NCBI RefSeq assembly: GCF_900103655.1 | Contig: NZ_FMXC01000012.1 | Span: 1 to 55,200 of the forward strand | Length of the DNA stretch: 55,200 nt | From: Lactobacillus kefiranofaciens | GTDB taxonomy: Bacteria; Bacillota; Bacilli; Lactobacillales; Lactobacillaceae | Direction of reading: 5' to 3' | Shown here: positions 8,485-16,706 of the stretch, one piece after another | Position numbering within the stretch: the stretch's first letter is position 1 | How the letters are laid out: each line of letters starts with the position of its first letter | Notes under the pieces: generated by a model | Database searches by the model: none | What the model saw: only the letters and a program-made list of their open reading frames with translations | What the model was told of the DNA's origin: nothing | Position numbers and translations under genes: made by a program

Positions 8485-8922
8485 TTATTTTTCTTTACCA
8501 TTCAGAGTCAAATCGCTCTTATCAGAGATCAAACTGTAAAGCGGCAAATCGATCTTGCCATTTTCATCAATATTCTGCATTACTTTTTCCATAAAGAATT
8601 CTTGCCAATTCTTCGTTGGGGCGACACCTGGATGATTCAATTGTGGAGTTAACCAACCGTTAGAAATCGGACGCACTGGATTCAAGCCAACTACCATACC
8701 AATTGTATAATTAGAAAAATCAAAACTACCATCTACGACAATCCACTTTGGATTCTTCATCAATTCAGGCTGCAATTTCATCAGCATTTCTGGTGGAATT
8801 TTACCTTCAGTTACCATCATTCTGCCCTTGATTGGACCATGCTTTTTCTCAAAGTCTTGCAAAACGCCATCCATAAATAACTTTTCGCCTAATTGGTCAA
8901 ATTTTTGTTGATCTTTTAACAT
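8485..8922 (-). CDS. Conserved protein of unknown function downstream of acyltransferase
   Basis: 145 residues, soluble, no signal peptide. The sequence is Met-rich and begins with a helical region (QKFDQLGEKLFMDGVLQDFEKKHG), followed by a probable beta region around WIVVDGSFDFSNYTIGMVVG and an NWQEFFMEKVMQN helix. No domain recognised. The start lies three bases after the stop of the plsC-like remnant, with AGAGG inside that gene, so it was translated from the same mRNA. It may have a related lipid or envelope role, but only proximity suggests this. Confidence 0.65.
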   Translation of the reverse strand: MLKDQQKFDQLGEKLFMDGVLQDFEKKHGPIKGRMMVTEGKIPPEMLMKLQPELMKNPKWIVVDGSFDFSNYTIGMVVGLNPVRPISNGWLTPQLNHPGVAPTKNWQEFFMEKVMQNIDENGKIDLPLYSLISDKSDLTLNGKEK

Positions 8923-8925
8923 AAA

Positions 8926-9791
8926 TTACCTCTTTCTTCTAGGGCTATACCCTACAATATCTTCATTACTAAAATCACTCGTCAATTTACAATTATAATA
9001 CTTCTCATAAGCGGACTTCTTTTGCTGATAATCGGTTTGCCACATTTTTTGCGTATTTTCACCAACTGACAAGTGCGGATCCGGATAAATAGTTGGCAAA
9101 ACATGAAGGATACTTTTAGTCTTATAAAAATCACGTTGCCAAACTTCACGTCTAGACGTAGCCCGCAATTCAGTAAAAGTCGAAATAATCGGCTTATTTA
9201 ACTTAGCAGCACAGAAATATGCTCCCTTTTTCAACGGACGAGGCTTGCGATAATTAAACCACAATTCTTCTTCGGGATAGATTAAAATCCAGCAAGGCTT
9301 TTCAAAGATTTTCTTCAAATATGTTGGCAAATCCCGAATCAAATAGCGCAAGTTATGATCAATGGGGATAGAATCAAAATTGCGCACGAGCCAACCAATC
9401 ATATGCGGCATCACCAGATTACTGACAGCTACTACTGCATACAAGCGCTTTTCTTTTTCATTGCCAGTCTTTTAATCATTAACACATCGAATTGGTTGTA
9501 GTGATTACCAGTGATAAAAGCTGAAGGAGAATCGGGCAGATTTTGCATCCCTTCAATCCGACTTCTAGGAGGCAACACGATTGCCACTAATCCAAAAATT
9601 CTCCGAAAAATCAGATTAAGTATGCGGTAATTTAAAGTTTGTGTATGTTGCCAAAACTGTTGAACTAACTTCTTTACTTCTTCCTTAGTCAAAACCGGAT
9701 CATTCAATTCAGCTTTGGCATTGAATTGCTTTTTCTCTGCATTTTTCTTAATATTATTTATAACTCGACGTCGATTAAATCCAAAGATCAT
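8926..9791 (-). pseudogene. PlsC-like 1-acylglycerol-phosphate acyltransferase, frameshifted
   Basis: Lysophospholipid acyltransferase family (phosphatidate or related lipid synthesis at the membrane). The catalytic HX4D motif is present in GNHYNQFDVL, and the EGM and PEEELWF regions (the latter at the usual EGTRS position) can be followed. The frame breaks near 9447-9455. The coding strand gives LAMKKKSACMQ-stop; one extra A in the adenine run would read MKKEKRLYAVVAVSNLV and continue into the second part. About 288 codons in total. Start ATG at 9791 after GGAGATAAGG. The neighbour at 9854 is a divergent glycosyltransferase. Confidence 0.85.
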
Positions 9792-9853
9792 ATCCTTATC
9801 TCCAAACTATTATGATTACATTATAACGAAAAACTTTAACACAAGGGCTAATC

Positions 9854-10972
9854 ATGAAGATTTTATTTGTAATTGATGACTATTTTAACCGCAGCAATGG
9901 CATGTGTATTTCCACTCAACGCTTTGTAGGACAATATAAGAAAATGGGACAAGACGTACGAATTCTGTCCACTAATTTAGGTGGGCAGGCCGATTATCCT
10001 GTTCCACAATTGAACATTAACATCCCATTTATTCGCGCTCTAATCGCCAAACAAGGCTTTCACTTTGCTCGACCGGTTAAAAAGACAATCCAGCAAGCGG
10101 TCACTTGGGCGGATGTTGTTCAAGTAGAAACTCCCTTTCCTATTTCCTAGCGCTCTGCAAAAATTGCTAAAAAGATGGATAAACCCGTAATTGGTACCTT
10201 TCATATTTATCCGCAGAACATCACTTCATCAGTGCCTTTTTTAAACAACAGCTTAGGCAACTGGAGCTTTATGCTCTTTTTTAGAAAAAAATCTTTTAGG
10301 AACTGTGCTGCATTGCAATGTCCAACAGAAAAAGTCGCAAACTGGCTTAGAAAGAATCATTTTAAACAAAAGCTGTTTGTGGTTTCAAATGGCATTAGTT
10401 CCAAGTTCATTAATAATTCGCATAAAAAAGAAGTCGGTCATCCCTTCACCATTTTGTGCATCGGCAGATTTTCCCATGAAAAGCAGCAGAAAACTCTTTT
10501 CAAAGCAATGCATCTAGCTAAGCATGCTTCACAAATTCGTTTGATCTTTGCTGGTCAAGGCCCTTTACAAAAGAAATATAAAAAACTTGCTGCTAAATTA
10601 CCACATCAACCAATCATGCAGTTTTTCACTCCCGCAGAATTACGACAAGTTATGACACAAAGCGATCTGATTGTTCATTGTGCTAAGGTTGAAATCGAAG
10701 GCATGGCTTGTATGGAAGCTTTTGCGAGCGGTTGCGTGCCAGTGATTGCAGATGGTCCTTTAACTTCTACTAGTAGCTACGCGTTAAGTGAAAATAATCG
10801 TTTCTCTGTTGGAGATGCTCAGGCTTTAGCTGATAAAATTGACTACTGGTTTGAACATCCCCAAGAATTAAAAACAATGCAAGAGAAGTATCGTGAATAT
10901 GGGCGCAGCTTAAGCGTAGCCAACTCTGCTAAAACTGCATTGGAAAATTTGAAACAGCTATATTTGAGGTAA
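9854..10972 (+). pseudogene. GT4-family glycosyltransferase with internal stop codon
   Basis: About 372 codons of a GT-B fold glycosyltransferase (group 1 family). The N-terminal acceptor domain (LFVIDDYFNRSNGMCIST) and C-terminal donor domain (ILCIGRFSHEKQQKTL, AGQGPLQKKY) are clear. The late motif EGMACMEAFASGCVPVIAD corresponds to the conserved E-x7-E nucleotide-sugar site. A single in-frame TAG at 10148-10150, probably from TGG, splits the gene; the frame is otherwise open. Lipid or cell-wall glycan glycosylation is the likely role. It is divergent from the broken acyltransferase, so two possible lipid-modifying genes are lost side by side. Confidence 0.85.
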
Positions 10973-10973
10973 G

Positions 10974-10998
10974 AAAAAAGACGCAAATGCGTCTTTTT
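10974..10998 (+). terminator. Intrinsic terminator after glycosyltransferase
   Basis: GACGC-AAAT-GCGTC hairpin (10980-10993) followed by TTTTT and preceded by AAAAAA. It can serve both converging transcripts. Confidence 0.75.
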
Positions 10999-11001
10999 CA
11001 T

Positions 11002-11259
11002 TTATTCAAAATTTACGACATCATCGCCGAACAAGTCGTTCGTAAAATTTTCATGATCATATTCATGCGGTAAATTAGTCATGATTCCCTGCAATCCACG
11101 CAATTCGATTACCTTCCGTTGCGGCTTAATTTGCTTTTCAAAATCAATCGGCAAGTAAGTCTCCTTCCCAAAGATGGTAGAATACTTGCTTTATTGCTTT
11201 TGCCATGGGTTCTTCTTTGCTTCTTTTTCGGGATGCATGTTGAAACCAATTTTATTCAT
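11002..11259 (-). pseudogene. Small unknown gene (86 codons) with internal TAA
   Basis: A single frame runs from ATG at 11259 (MNKIGFNMHPEKEAKKNPW) to TAA at 11002, interrupted by one TAA at 11191-11193 (codon 23), probably from CAA. Beyond it the frame continues SKYSTIFGKETYLPIDFEKQ and ends acidic (NDLFGDDVVNFE). A GAAAGAAG ribosome site precedes the start. The composition looks coding, but I do not recognise the family. Confidence 0.55.
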
Positions 11260-11722
11260 GAGAATTCTTCTTTCTAGTTAATGCAAACAACAGACGACAC
11301 CGATTAAGCTACATTGGCAACGCCACCTTTCCTGACGATCAACATTTTTAGGTATAAAAATAGCAGAATAATAAACAAAAATAGAGCTAAAAATGAAGAC
11401 AGCTATATTGGAGAATAGCAAGATTATCAGAGGATAGACTCCGCCCCCTTGATATTGATATATCAAGAACGTAGAGCACCATCTCTATATTTCTTACTAT
11501 TTCTCTAATGCACTTTTACAAAAATATAAGTGCAAACTATCTAAAATTTTTAGCTCTAATTCTATTTATTATTCTGCTTTAGCGCTGATATTCATCAGCG
11601 AAACTTTATAATAGCACATTCATGATGGAATACAAGTTTTTCATCTTCAGAAATTAACTGTTTTGTTTTTGACCACATTAATTCATAATTATATATGAGA
11701 AAATATTCATCTGGAAAAATTT
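11260..11722. other. 463-base stretch without a supported gene
   Basis: AT-rich. A hydrophobic leftward frame at 11278-11466 would need a TTG start and has no good ribosome site, so I do not call it. A perfect 7-base inverted repeat CGCTGAT-ATTC-ATCAGCG lies at 11583-11600 without a U-run on either side. The last part is probably the promoter region of the broken gene at 11723. Confidence 0.5.
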
Positions 11723-12158
11723 ATGTATCAAGGTAAAAAGCGCAGAAAATACTTAACGATCAAAGTTGAACTGGTAAAACGGCCAGCAAAAATGGTTTAG
11801 AATTAGTCCAAAACTTTTTAAGATAATTATTAACGAGCAAAGACTCAGAAAAATTAGTGTCAAATATATGCTAACCAATTGCTTTATCAATATCCCACTT
11901 TCTTCCTATAATAAAAACAATCAAGCAGTGATTGGCGTCGGCCGCGTAATCCAAATGAAATACCGCGCACACACAGATACTCGTCTATGCGTACGCGGTC
12001 AATTCGTCCCACCTGAGAAATTAAAGAAAAGATTTTTCTCTTGTTATCATTATTTAAAACACGACTATGGCAAACTCAGTAAGGTTAATATTCTGTTTGA
12101 CCTTTATTTCTGGCGTAGAAAGGTTAGAAAAGAGAATTTAACTAATCATTTCTTTTAA
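11723..12158 (+). pseudogene. Frameshifted second copy of the unknown basic protein at 7994
   Basis: ATG at 11723 gives MYQGKKRRKYLTIKVELVK and then runs to a stop after KMV. Removing one A from AAAA near 11775 restores VNGQQKWFRISPKLF, collinear with the intact copy at 7994. The remainder (to 12158) keeps NQAVIGVGRVIQMKYRAHTD and FDLYFWRRKVR. The copies are clearly diverged, so this is an old duplication with a recent lesion. Its 3' end overlaps the convergent CPBP gene by 17 bases. Confidence 0.82.
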
Positions 12159-12882
12159 CAGAATTTTTCTTTCTCCAGAATAGCCACAATAGAAATATAC
12201 CAATAATTAAATATATAAATGTTTGAATTAGGTTCACAATGAAATCATTCAAATCGAAATCATCAAACCATGGTAAATACGTAATGAAATAAGAGTTAAA
12301 ATTTTCACTGAAATGTATCAACATGGTTAAAGCTAAATTATTTGTTATACAGTAAATTCCTGCAAACAAAACGCCCAGACCAAAAGCAGTAATTATTTGT
12401 GTCAATAAGTCCAGCCAATTGCTATAATCTGGAAGAATAAGATGCAATACTGCAAACAAAGCAGCTGATATAAAAGTTGCCTTAAAAAGAGGATGATCCA
12501 ACTTATTGACTATCCTTAATCGATTAAATATTAACCCTCTTAACCACAATTCTTCAAATATTGCTGGCCCCAAACAATATAACAACGAAGAGAGTCCATT
12601 ATTGGATAGCGTAAAATCATTATCCCCTATATACCAGAAATTAAAAACAATAAAAATTAGTGTCACTACCCAACCAATAATTGAAGGCCATTTTAAATCA
12701 AACTCAAAATTAAATTTATTATGAACTACTTTTTGGCTGTATAAAATTAGTGCTACAATTGCAATAATATATCGGATGAGAATTAACGTCCAACCATAGT
12801 TTTTAGATAAAATACCAGTTTTTACCAATACTTCCGCTAGTATTAATAGTCCAATTGAAAGGACAGCAAAGATTAAATACAC
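12142..12882 (-). CDS. CPBP family intramembrane metalloprotease (CAAX/Abi-like)
   Basis: 246 residues with about seven hydrophobic segments. The CPBP signature residues are present: EExxxR in FEELWLRGLIF (E110, E111, R115), FxxxH in FAVLHLI (H147) and HxxxN in IHFSEN (H190, N194). Relatives include CAAX prenyl proteases and bacteriocin self-immunity proteins; the substrate here is unknown. The start is GTG at 12882 with only a weak ribosome site, so it could begin slightly elsewhere. It stands alone; no bacteriocin gene is seen next to it. Confidence 0.82.
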   Translation of the reverse strand: MYLIFAVLSIGLLILAEVLVKTGILSKNYGWTLILIRYIIAIVALILYSQKVVHNKFNFEFDLKWPSIIGWVVTLIFIVFNFWYIGDNDFTLSNNGLSSLLYCLGPAIFEELWLRGLIFNRLRIVNKLDHPLFKATFISAALFAVLHLILPDYSNWLDLLTQIITAFGLGVLFAGIYCITNNLALTMLIHFSENFNSYFITYLPWFDDFDLNDFIVNLIQTFIYLIIGIFLLWLFWRKKNSVKRND

Positions 12883-12993
12883 AATAACTGTATTTAGAAC
12901 TACCCCCGATTAATTTCTAAATTTTTTCTTAAGACAGTCAACCTTCAAAAAATTTATGCAATTTTTTGCGTAATAAATAATGGAGGTTGAAAT

Positions 12994-13677
12994 ATGGACT
13001 ATTTATCCAAAAAGAAAGAGTACATTTTTCTTAACAACAGACAAGCCTTAGTACGAGTGCATGTTAAACAAGTTAGCAAACAGCCATACAGTATTTGGGT
13101 AGAAGGCAAAAGCAAAAATTATCGAGACTGCGTAGCTTTATTGAATAGAACTTTAGTTAAATTTGATCCTCAACTTGTACCGCCTATTGTAGTTGTTTCA
13201 AACAAGAAGCTAGGAAATGGAGCAATTTCTTCTTATGCTTTTGAAGATAACGTTATATTTTTTAATAATTTTTACCATTCAACTGAGCAAATTGATGAAA
13301 TTACTCACCAAAATTTATTTATTGCTACAGATTTAAAAGAAATTATACGACATGAACTGGGTCATAAATTACATTGGGATGCAATTAAAAGATTTTATCG
13401 ATCACATAAAAAACAGTATAATAATTTACAAGAAGCTAAAAATGACTTTGATTCAAATTTAGAATCATATATTACGCATCAATTGAATAATAATTACTCA
13501 TACCTAATTGAAAATGTAAGTACTTACGCTAACTTAGCTTTTGAATACGCTAAAGCTAACTACAAGAACAATAGTGTGAATGAAGTAATAGCAGAAGTTT
13601 ATGCTATTCACGGTTCCAAAGATCCTATTTTAAATGATTTAATCATGGAGGAACTTAATTATGGTAGAAAACACTAA
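12994..13677 (+). CDS. Putative zinc metallopeptidase-like protein (HELGH motif)
   Basis: 227 residues, no signal peptide or membrane segment, so probably cytoplasmic. A zincin motif, HELGH (H120, E121, H124), sits in the helix KEIIRHELGHKLHWD. A second helix with Glu (NEVIAEVYAIHG, E197/E201) could supply a third ligand. The N-terminal 90 residues look like an alpha/beta domain without a match I know. The start is firm: GGAGG then ATG at 12994. It overlaps the next small gene by 17 bases, and GGAGG for that gene lies within its end, indicating one operon. It could be a phage-derived protease or part of an unrecognised system. Activity is inferred only from the motif. Confidence 0.65.
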   Translation: MDYLSKKKEYIFLNNRQALVRVHVKQVSKQPYSIWVEGKSKNYRDCVALLNRTLVKFDPQLVPPIVVVSNKKLGNGAISSYAFEDNVIFFNNFYHSTEQIDEITHQNLFIATDLKEIIRHELGHKLHWDAIKRFYRSHKKQYNNLQEAKNDFDSNLESYITHQLNNNYSYLIENVSTYANLAFEYAKANYKNNSVNEVIAEVYAIHGSKDPILNDLIMEELNYGRKH

Positions 13678-13894
13678 ATTTATAACTCATATGGACATCC
13701 TCAGAATGCCAAGTCCTGAAGAAGAAATAATTGGTAAAATTGGAAAATGGATTGCATCTGCAAAGCCTGATAAAGATAAGATTGCAACCATCATATTTAA
13801 AAAGAACACCCCTACAGAAATCCTGAAATTGTATGAGAAGAATTATGATCTTATTCCATTTCCCGCCCATAAAGAATACAAGATTGAAAAGTAA
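13661..13894 (+). CDS. Small unknown protein, first of a tandem paralogous pair
   Basis: 77 residues. Shares MDILR-PSPEE, an alternating hydrophobic stretch to KW, then FKKNTP and IL-L--KN-DL with the next gene; about half of some 58 aligned positions are identical. Likely a small alpha/beta fold with strands around ATIIFKKN. GGAGGAACTTAATT precedes the ATG. The 17-base overlap with the metallopeptidase-like gene suggests translational coupling. No signal peptide or Cys. Function unknown; regulator, inhibitor or substrate of the upstream protein are possibilities. Confidence 0.65.
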   Translation: MVENTKFITHMDILRMPSPEEEIIGKIGKWIASAKPDKDKIATIIFKKNTPTEILKLYEKNYDLIPFPAHKEYKIEK

Positions 13895-13915
13895 ATATTA
13901 GCGAGAAACTAGGTT

Positions 13916-14152
13916 ATGGAAAGAATTGAACCGATGGATATCCTACGTGCGCCCTCTCCTGAAGAAGTGATACTTGCTAAAATCGCTAAATGGGTCAAAA
14001 CTTCAAAAGACGATCTAAAGGAGAACTGTACCACTGTTGTTTTTAAAAAGAATACCCCGCAAAGCATTCTAGATTTATTTCAAAAGAATACTGACTTGTT
14101 TGTTGCAATAACAGACCTTAAAGTTAAAAAGAATTACGAAATTGAAAATTAA
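13916..14152 (+). CDS. Small unknown protein, second of a tandem paralogous pair
   Basis: 78 residues, paralogous to the preceding 77-residue protein throughout (PMDILRAPSPEE, AKIAKW, TTVVFKKNTPQSILDLF). It starts 21 bases after its neighbour and is the last gene before a strong terminator. The ribosome site is weak (AAACTAGG), so it may depend on translation of the upstream gene. The diverged duplicate suggests two related roles. Function unknown. Confidence 0.65.
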   Translation: MERIEPMDILRAPSPEEVILAKIAKWVKTSKDDLKENCTTVVFKKNTPQSILDLFQKNTDLFVAITDLKVKKNYEIEN

Positions 14153-14153
14153 G

Positions 14154-14193
14154 AAAGAGGCTCTAAAAATAATTTTCTTAGGGCCTCTTTGCT
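14154..14193 (+). terminator. Intrinsic terminator of the metallopeptidase operon
   Basis: AAAGAGGC (14154-14161) pairs with GCCTCTTT (14183-14190) across an AT-rich loop. It closes the three-gene unit and faces the leftward ABC-F gene. Confidence 0.7.
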
Positions 14194-14243
14194 TAGTATT
14201 ATCATGCCATTACTAAAATCTGGTCTTGCTCACTTTTTAGATT

Positions 14244-15752
14244 TTATCTCAATTTAACTCGTTGACTCGTCACTTGTTCAATGAAATATTGATCATGCTC
14301 GATCAGAAGCATAGCTGGCTTAACTTCTTCTAACAACTTGATCAATTGATCTTGATTAAAGACATCCAGATAATTTGCTGGTTCATCCCAAAAATAAAGG
14401 TCAGATGGTTCAACTAACGATTTAGCTAAGGCCACTCGCTTTTGTTGACCCATGCTCATTTCTTCAATCGGCGTGTTAAAAGCAGATCGAGGAAAGCCAA
14501 TCTTCTTTAGGTTACTGAGCAGTTCTTCATAAGAAATCTTTTGTTTGAGCGCAAAATCCTTCAGACTGCCTGTATACTCAGTGAAATCTTGAGGTAAATA
14601 TGAAATTGATAACCCATTAGCCAAAGTAAACTTACCTTGGTAACTTACTTCATCCGTTTTACCTTGTAGCAACTTAAAAAAAGTTGACTTGCCAGAACCA
14701 TTTTTGGCTTCAAGTGAGACTACGCCATGATTTTTAATTACTAGATTTAAATTTTTAAATAAATCCTTACCTGCTATTTTCAAACTTAAGTGTTGCGTTT
14801 CAAGCAAAGTCTGATGATAATTTGGTTGAAAATTCATCGTAAGCTCAGGAACTTCTTCAATGTTGGTCATTAAACCTTTCTTATCTGCTATATTTTTCTG
14901 CAAACGATGCTCAATATTCTTAGCTCGCCGCATATCATTAGCCGCTATCTTAGTTACATCAAAACTTAAAGGATGAAATGCACGATGATTTGCTTTACCT
15001 TTGTATTTTCGCCCAGCATTTTTAGTACTTTCTGAACGATTGGCAAACATTAGATTCTTTTGCAAAGAATCATTTAATCTTCTAACTTCACCCTTCAACT
15101 TTTCATTCTTAGCCTGATTAAACTCATCCCGTTTTTGTTTCGTATCTTCGTAACTAGCATAATTACCCTGATACAGATGAATTTCAGTATTTTCAATAGC
15201 TAAAATATGATCAGTTACTTGATTTAAAAAATCACGGTCGTGGCTGACTACAATATAGCCTTTATCATGCTTTCTCAAGTATTCGCTTACTGCCTCGCGA
15301 CTATCTTCATCTAAATGATTAGTTGGTTCATCAATCAACGGGAATGAATCTTGATCAGTAAATGACAAGGCTAATAAAACTTTCGTCTGTTCACCTCCGC
15401 TTAAGGTATTAAAGGGTTGCCACAACAAATTGGGATCAACACCCATTAAGTTTAATTCCCGCTCTAACTCCCACTGCTCGAATTGTACTTGGTCCTGCAA
15501 CTCATATAAAGTAATATTAGTCGGATCATTAATTGAAACTGGATAATACGAAAAATTCAATTTAGTTTGGATTTTGCCCAAGCCATGAAGTTTACCCCGC
15601 AAGATATTAAGGAATGTCGTCTTTCCGCGACCGTTTCTTCCCACAAGCCCAAGCTTCCATGAACTATCTAAGTTTAAATCCAAATTGTTAAAAATGTTCT
15701 CACTGCTGTCTTCATATCTAAATGACAAATTTGAAATTCTAATGTTGCTCAT
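14244..15752 (-). CDS. ABC-F ribosome-protection-type ATPase, Lsa-like
   Basis: 502 residues: two ABC ATPase domains in tandem and no membrane segments, the ABC-F layout. Domain 1 has Walker A GRNGRGKTT, signature LSGGEQ and Walker B LIDEPTNHLD; domain 2 has NGSGKST, MSMGQQ and FWDEPANYLD. The charged inter-domain linker (about 195-285) is the arm that reaches the ribosomal exit site in antibiotic-resistance ABC-F proteins. Similarity to Lsa/Vga-type proteins suggests protection from lincosamides, streptogramin A or pleuromutilins; this is inference. I start at ATG 15752 behind GAGGTGAT, not the upstream in-frame TTG. The leader carries an attenuator. Confidence 0.85.
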   Translation of the reverse strand: MSNIRISNLSFRYEDSSENIFNNLDLNLDSSWKLGLVGRNGRGKTTFLNILRGKLHGLGKIQTKLNFSYYPVSINDPTNITLYELQDQVQFEQWELERELNLMGVDPNLLWQPFNTLSGGEQTKVLLALSFTDQDSFPLIDEPTNHLDEDSREAVSEYLRKHDKGYIVVSHDRDFLNQVTDHILAIENTEIHLYQGNYASYEDTKQKRDEFNQAKNEKLKGEVRRLNDSLQKNLMFANRSESTKNAGRKYKGKANHRAFHPLSFDVTKIAANDMRRAKNIEHRLQKNIADKKGLMTNIEEVPELTMNFQPNYHQTLLETQHLSLKIAGKDLFKNLNLVIKNHGVVSLEAKNGSGKSTFFKLLQGKTDEVSYQGKFTLANGLSISYLPQDFTEYTGSLKDFALKQKISYEELLSNLKKIGFPRSAFNTPIEEMSMGQQKRVALAKSLVEPSDLYFWDEPANYLDVFNQDQLIKLLEEVKPAMLLIEHDQYFIEQVTSQRVKLR

Positions 15753-15764
15753 TAGATCACCTCG

Positions 15765-15801
15765 CAAAAAAGAGTCTACACTTTGGCAAATGCAGACTCT
15801 C
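15765..15801 (-). terminator. Leader terminator (attenuator) of the ABC-F gene
   Basis: The leader RNA contains a 10-base stem, AGAGTCTGCA with TGTAGACTCT (one G-U pair), followed at once by six U and only 12 bases before the ABC-F start codon. A competing upstream segment at about 15850-15870 contains CACTTTGG, exactly complementary to CCAAAGTG in the loop and 3' arm, with further pairing outward. It can therefore act as an antiterminator. Confidence 0.75.
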
Positions 15802-15837
15802 TCCTACTTTTTAGGCATCAAAAAAGAAGGTAATTCG

Positions 15838-15864
15838 TCATTGCGTATCTTGCCCAAAGTGCAT
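15838..15864 (-). CDS. Leader peptide MHFGQDTQ of the ABC-F attenuator
   Basis: An 8-codon ORF (15864 to TGA at 15838-15840) has GGAGAGACT directly before its ATG, a better ribosome site than most around it. Its first codons form the antiterminator arm, so translation or drug-stalled ribosomes there could change the fold. A longer overlapping frame, starting at 15875 and ending at 15804, is an alternative leader peptide but has a poor ribosome site. Confidence 0.5.
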   Translation of the reverse strand: MHFGQDTQ

Positions 15865-15973
15865 AGTCTCTCCATCTAAAACTGGAATAATTATTCAACT
15901 ACGCTTGTTTTTGCAAGATTAAAGACGCAATGGCGACCCTTCTTTCTAACTTTGAATTTCAATTGATGAAGCT

Positions 15974-16002
15974 ATAATAGCATGAAAACCTATTTACTGC
16001 AA
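15974..16002 (-). promoter_or_regulatory. Promoter of the ABC-F leader transcript
   Basis: Minus strand -35 TTGCAG (15997-16002), a 17-base spacer and -10 TATTAT (15974-15979). This predicts an untranslated leader of about 210 bases, much longer than needed for translation. Confidence 0.6.
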
Positions 16003-16084
16003 ATAGATTTGAATCAAAATGGTAGGTTTGCTATGATATAAGCCAAAAATATCAAATAAATTCATAGAAACACATAGGTCAAAA

Positions 16085-16666
16085 ATGAAAAAAATCACTT
16101 TAATTTCAGCTACTTTATTAATGAGCTTCTTGCTCGCGGGATGCACCGCTCACCATACCGAAGAACATGCAGTATCACAGCATTCAACTAGTTCTTCCAA
16201 AAAGCATCCCTCTACTGCATCCAAAAAATTCACCAATAAAATTGACTTACACAAAAAATATAAGGGCTTCAAACTAGCTACCATCCCTACCCAATATCGC
16301 GGCACCTGGTATCGCGCTAATGCCTATGAGAAAAACGCAACTAAATTGGTCATCACGACTCATACAATCAACGGCGCCGCAGCTTACCAGCAGACCGATC
16401 CTAATTTAAAATTAAATCGTCATTCAGAAAAGCAAAACAAAGAATATTCCGGCAATGCCGTAGTTGTTAAAAGTGTCAATAATTCACTGAAAGTCCGTGG
16501 TTTTTTAGACCTAGTTGACTTGGTTTATCGACCAGGACAATTCAAAGGTCAACCTTGTCTTTTCATGAGCTATGGCACCAATCCAAAAGCAACCAATGGA
16601 GCTATTTTTAAAGACAAATCAGCAGCACTTAAATATCGCAAATTCGATTTTTCTAAAGTTAATTAA
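16085..16666 (+). CDS. Secreted lipoprotein of unknown function
   Basis: 193 residues with an N-terminal signal and a canonical lipobox, LLAGC, so it should be diacylglycerol-anchored on the outer face of the membrane. A His/Ser/Lys-rich linker (about 25-50) follows, then a globular domain starting IPTQYRGTWYRAN. The YRGTW block recurs as YRGHW in the secreted protein at 5543. The domain is probably beta-rich. Monogenic, divergent from the ABC-F gene. Confidence 0.7.
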   Translation: MKKITLISATLLMSFLLAGCTAHHTEEHAVSQHSTSSSKKHPSTASKKFTNKIDLHKKYKGFKLATIPTQYRGTWYRANAYEKNATKLVITTHTINGAAAYQQTDPNLKLNRHSEKQNKEYSGNAVVVKSVNNSLKVRGFLDLVDLVYRPGQFKGQPCLFMSYGTNPKATNGAIFKDKSAALKYRKFDFSKVN

Positions 16667-16672
16667 TCTAGT

Positions 16673-16705
16673 AAAAAGGCGCTGTCTTCATGACACCGTC
16701 CTTTC
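16673..16705. terminator. Imperfect bidirectional terminator
   Basis: AAAGG..TGTC-TTCAT-GACA..CCTTT forms an interrupted stem between the lipoprotein gene and the convergent membrane-protein gene. Confidence 0.5.
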
Positions 16706-16706
16706 T

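Noticed and set aside
11278-11466. 62-codon hydrophobic leftward frame
   Set aside because: It needs a TTG start, has no good ribosome site, and ends in an odd Cys-rich tail; hydrophobicity arises easily in AT-rich DNA.
11583-11600. CGCTGAT-ATTC-ATCAGCG as a terminator
   Set aside because: No U-run follows on either strand and no gene ends at the right distance.
12994-14152. Metallopeptidase operon as part of a prophage
   Set aside because: No phage structural, integrase or lysis gene lies nearby, so prophage origin is not supported from this window, though a remnant cannot be excluded.
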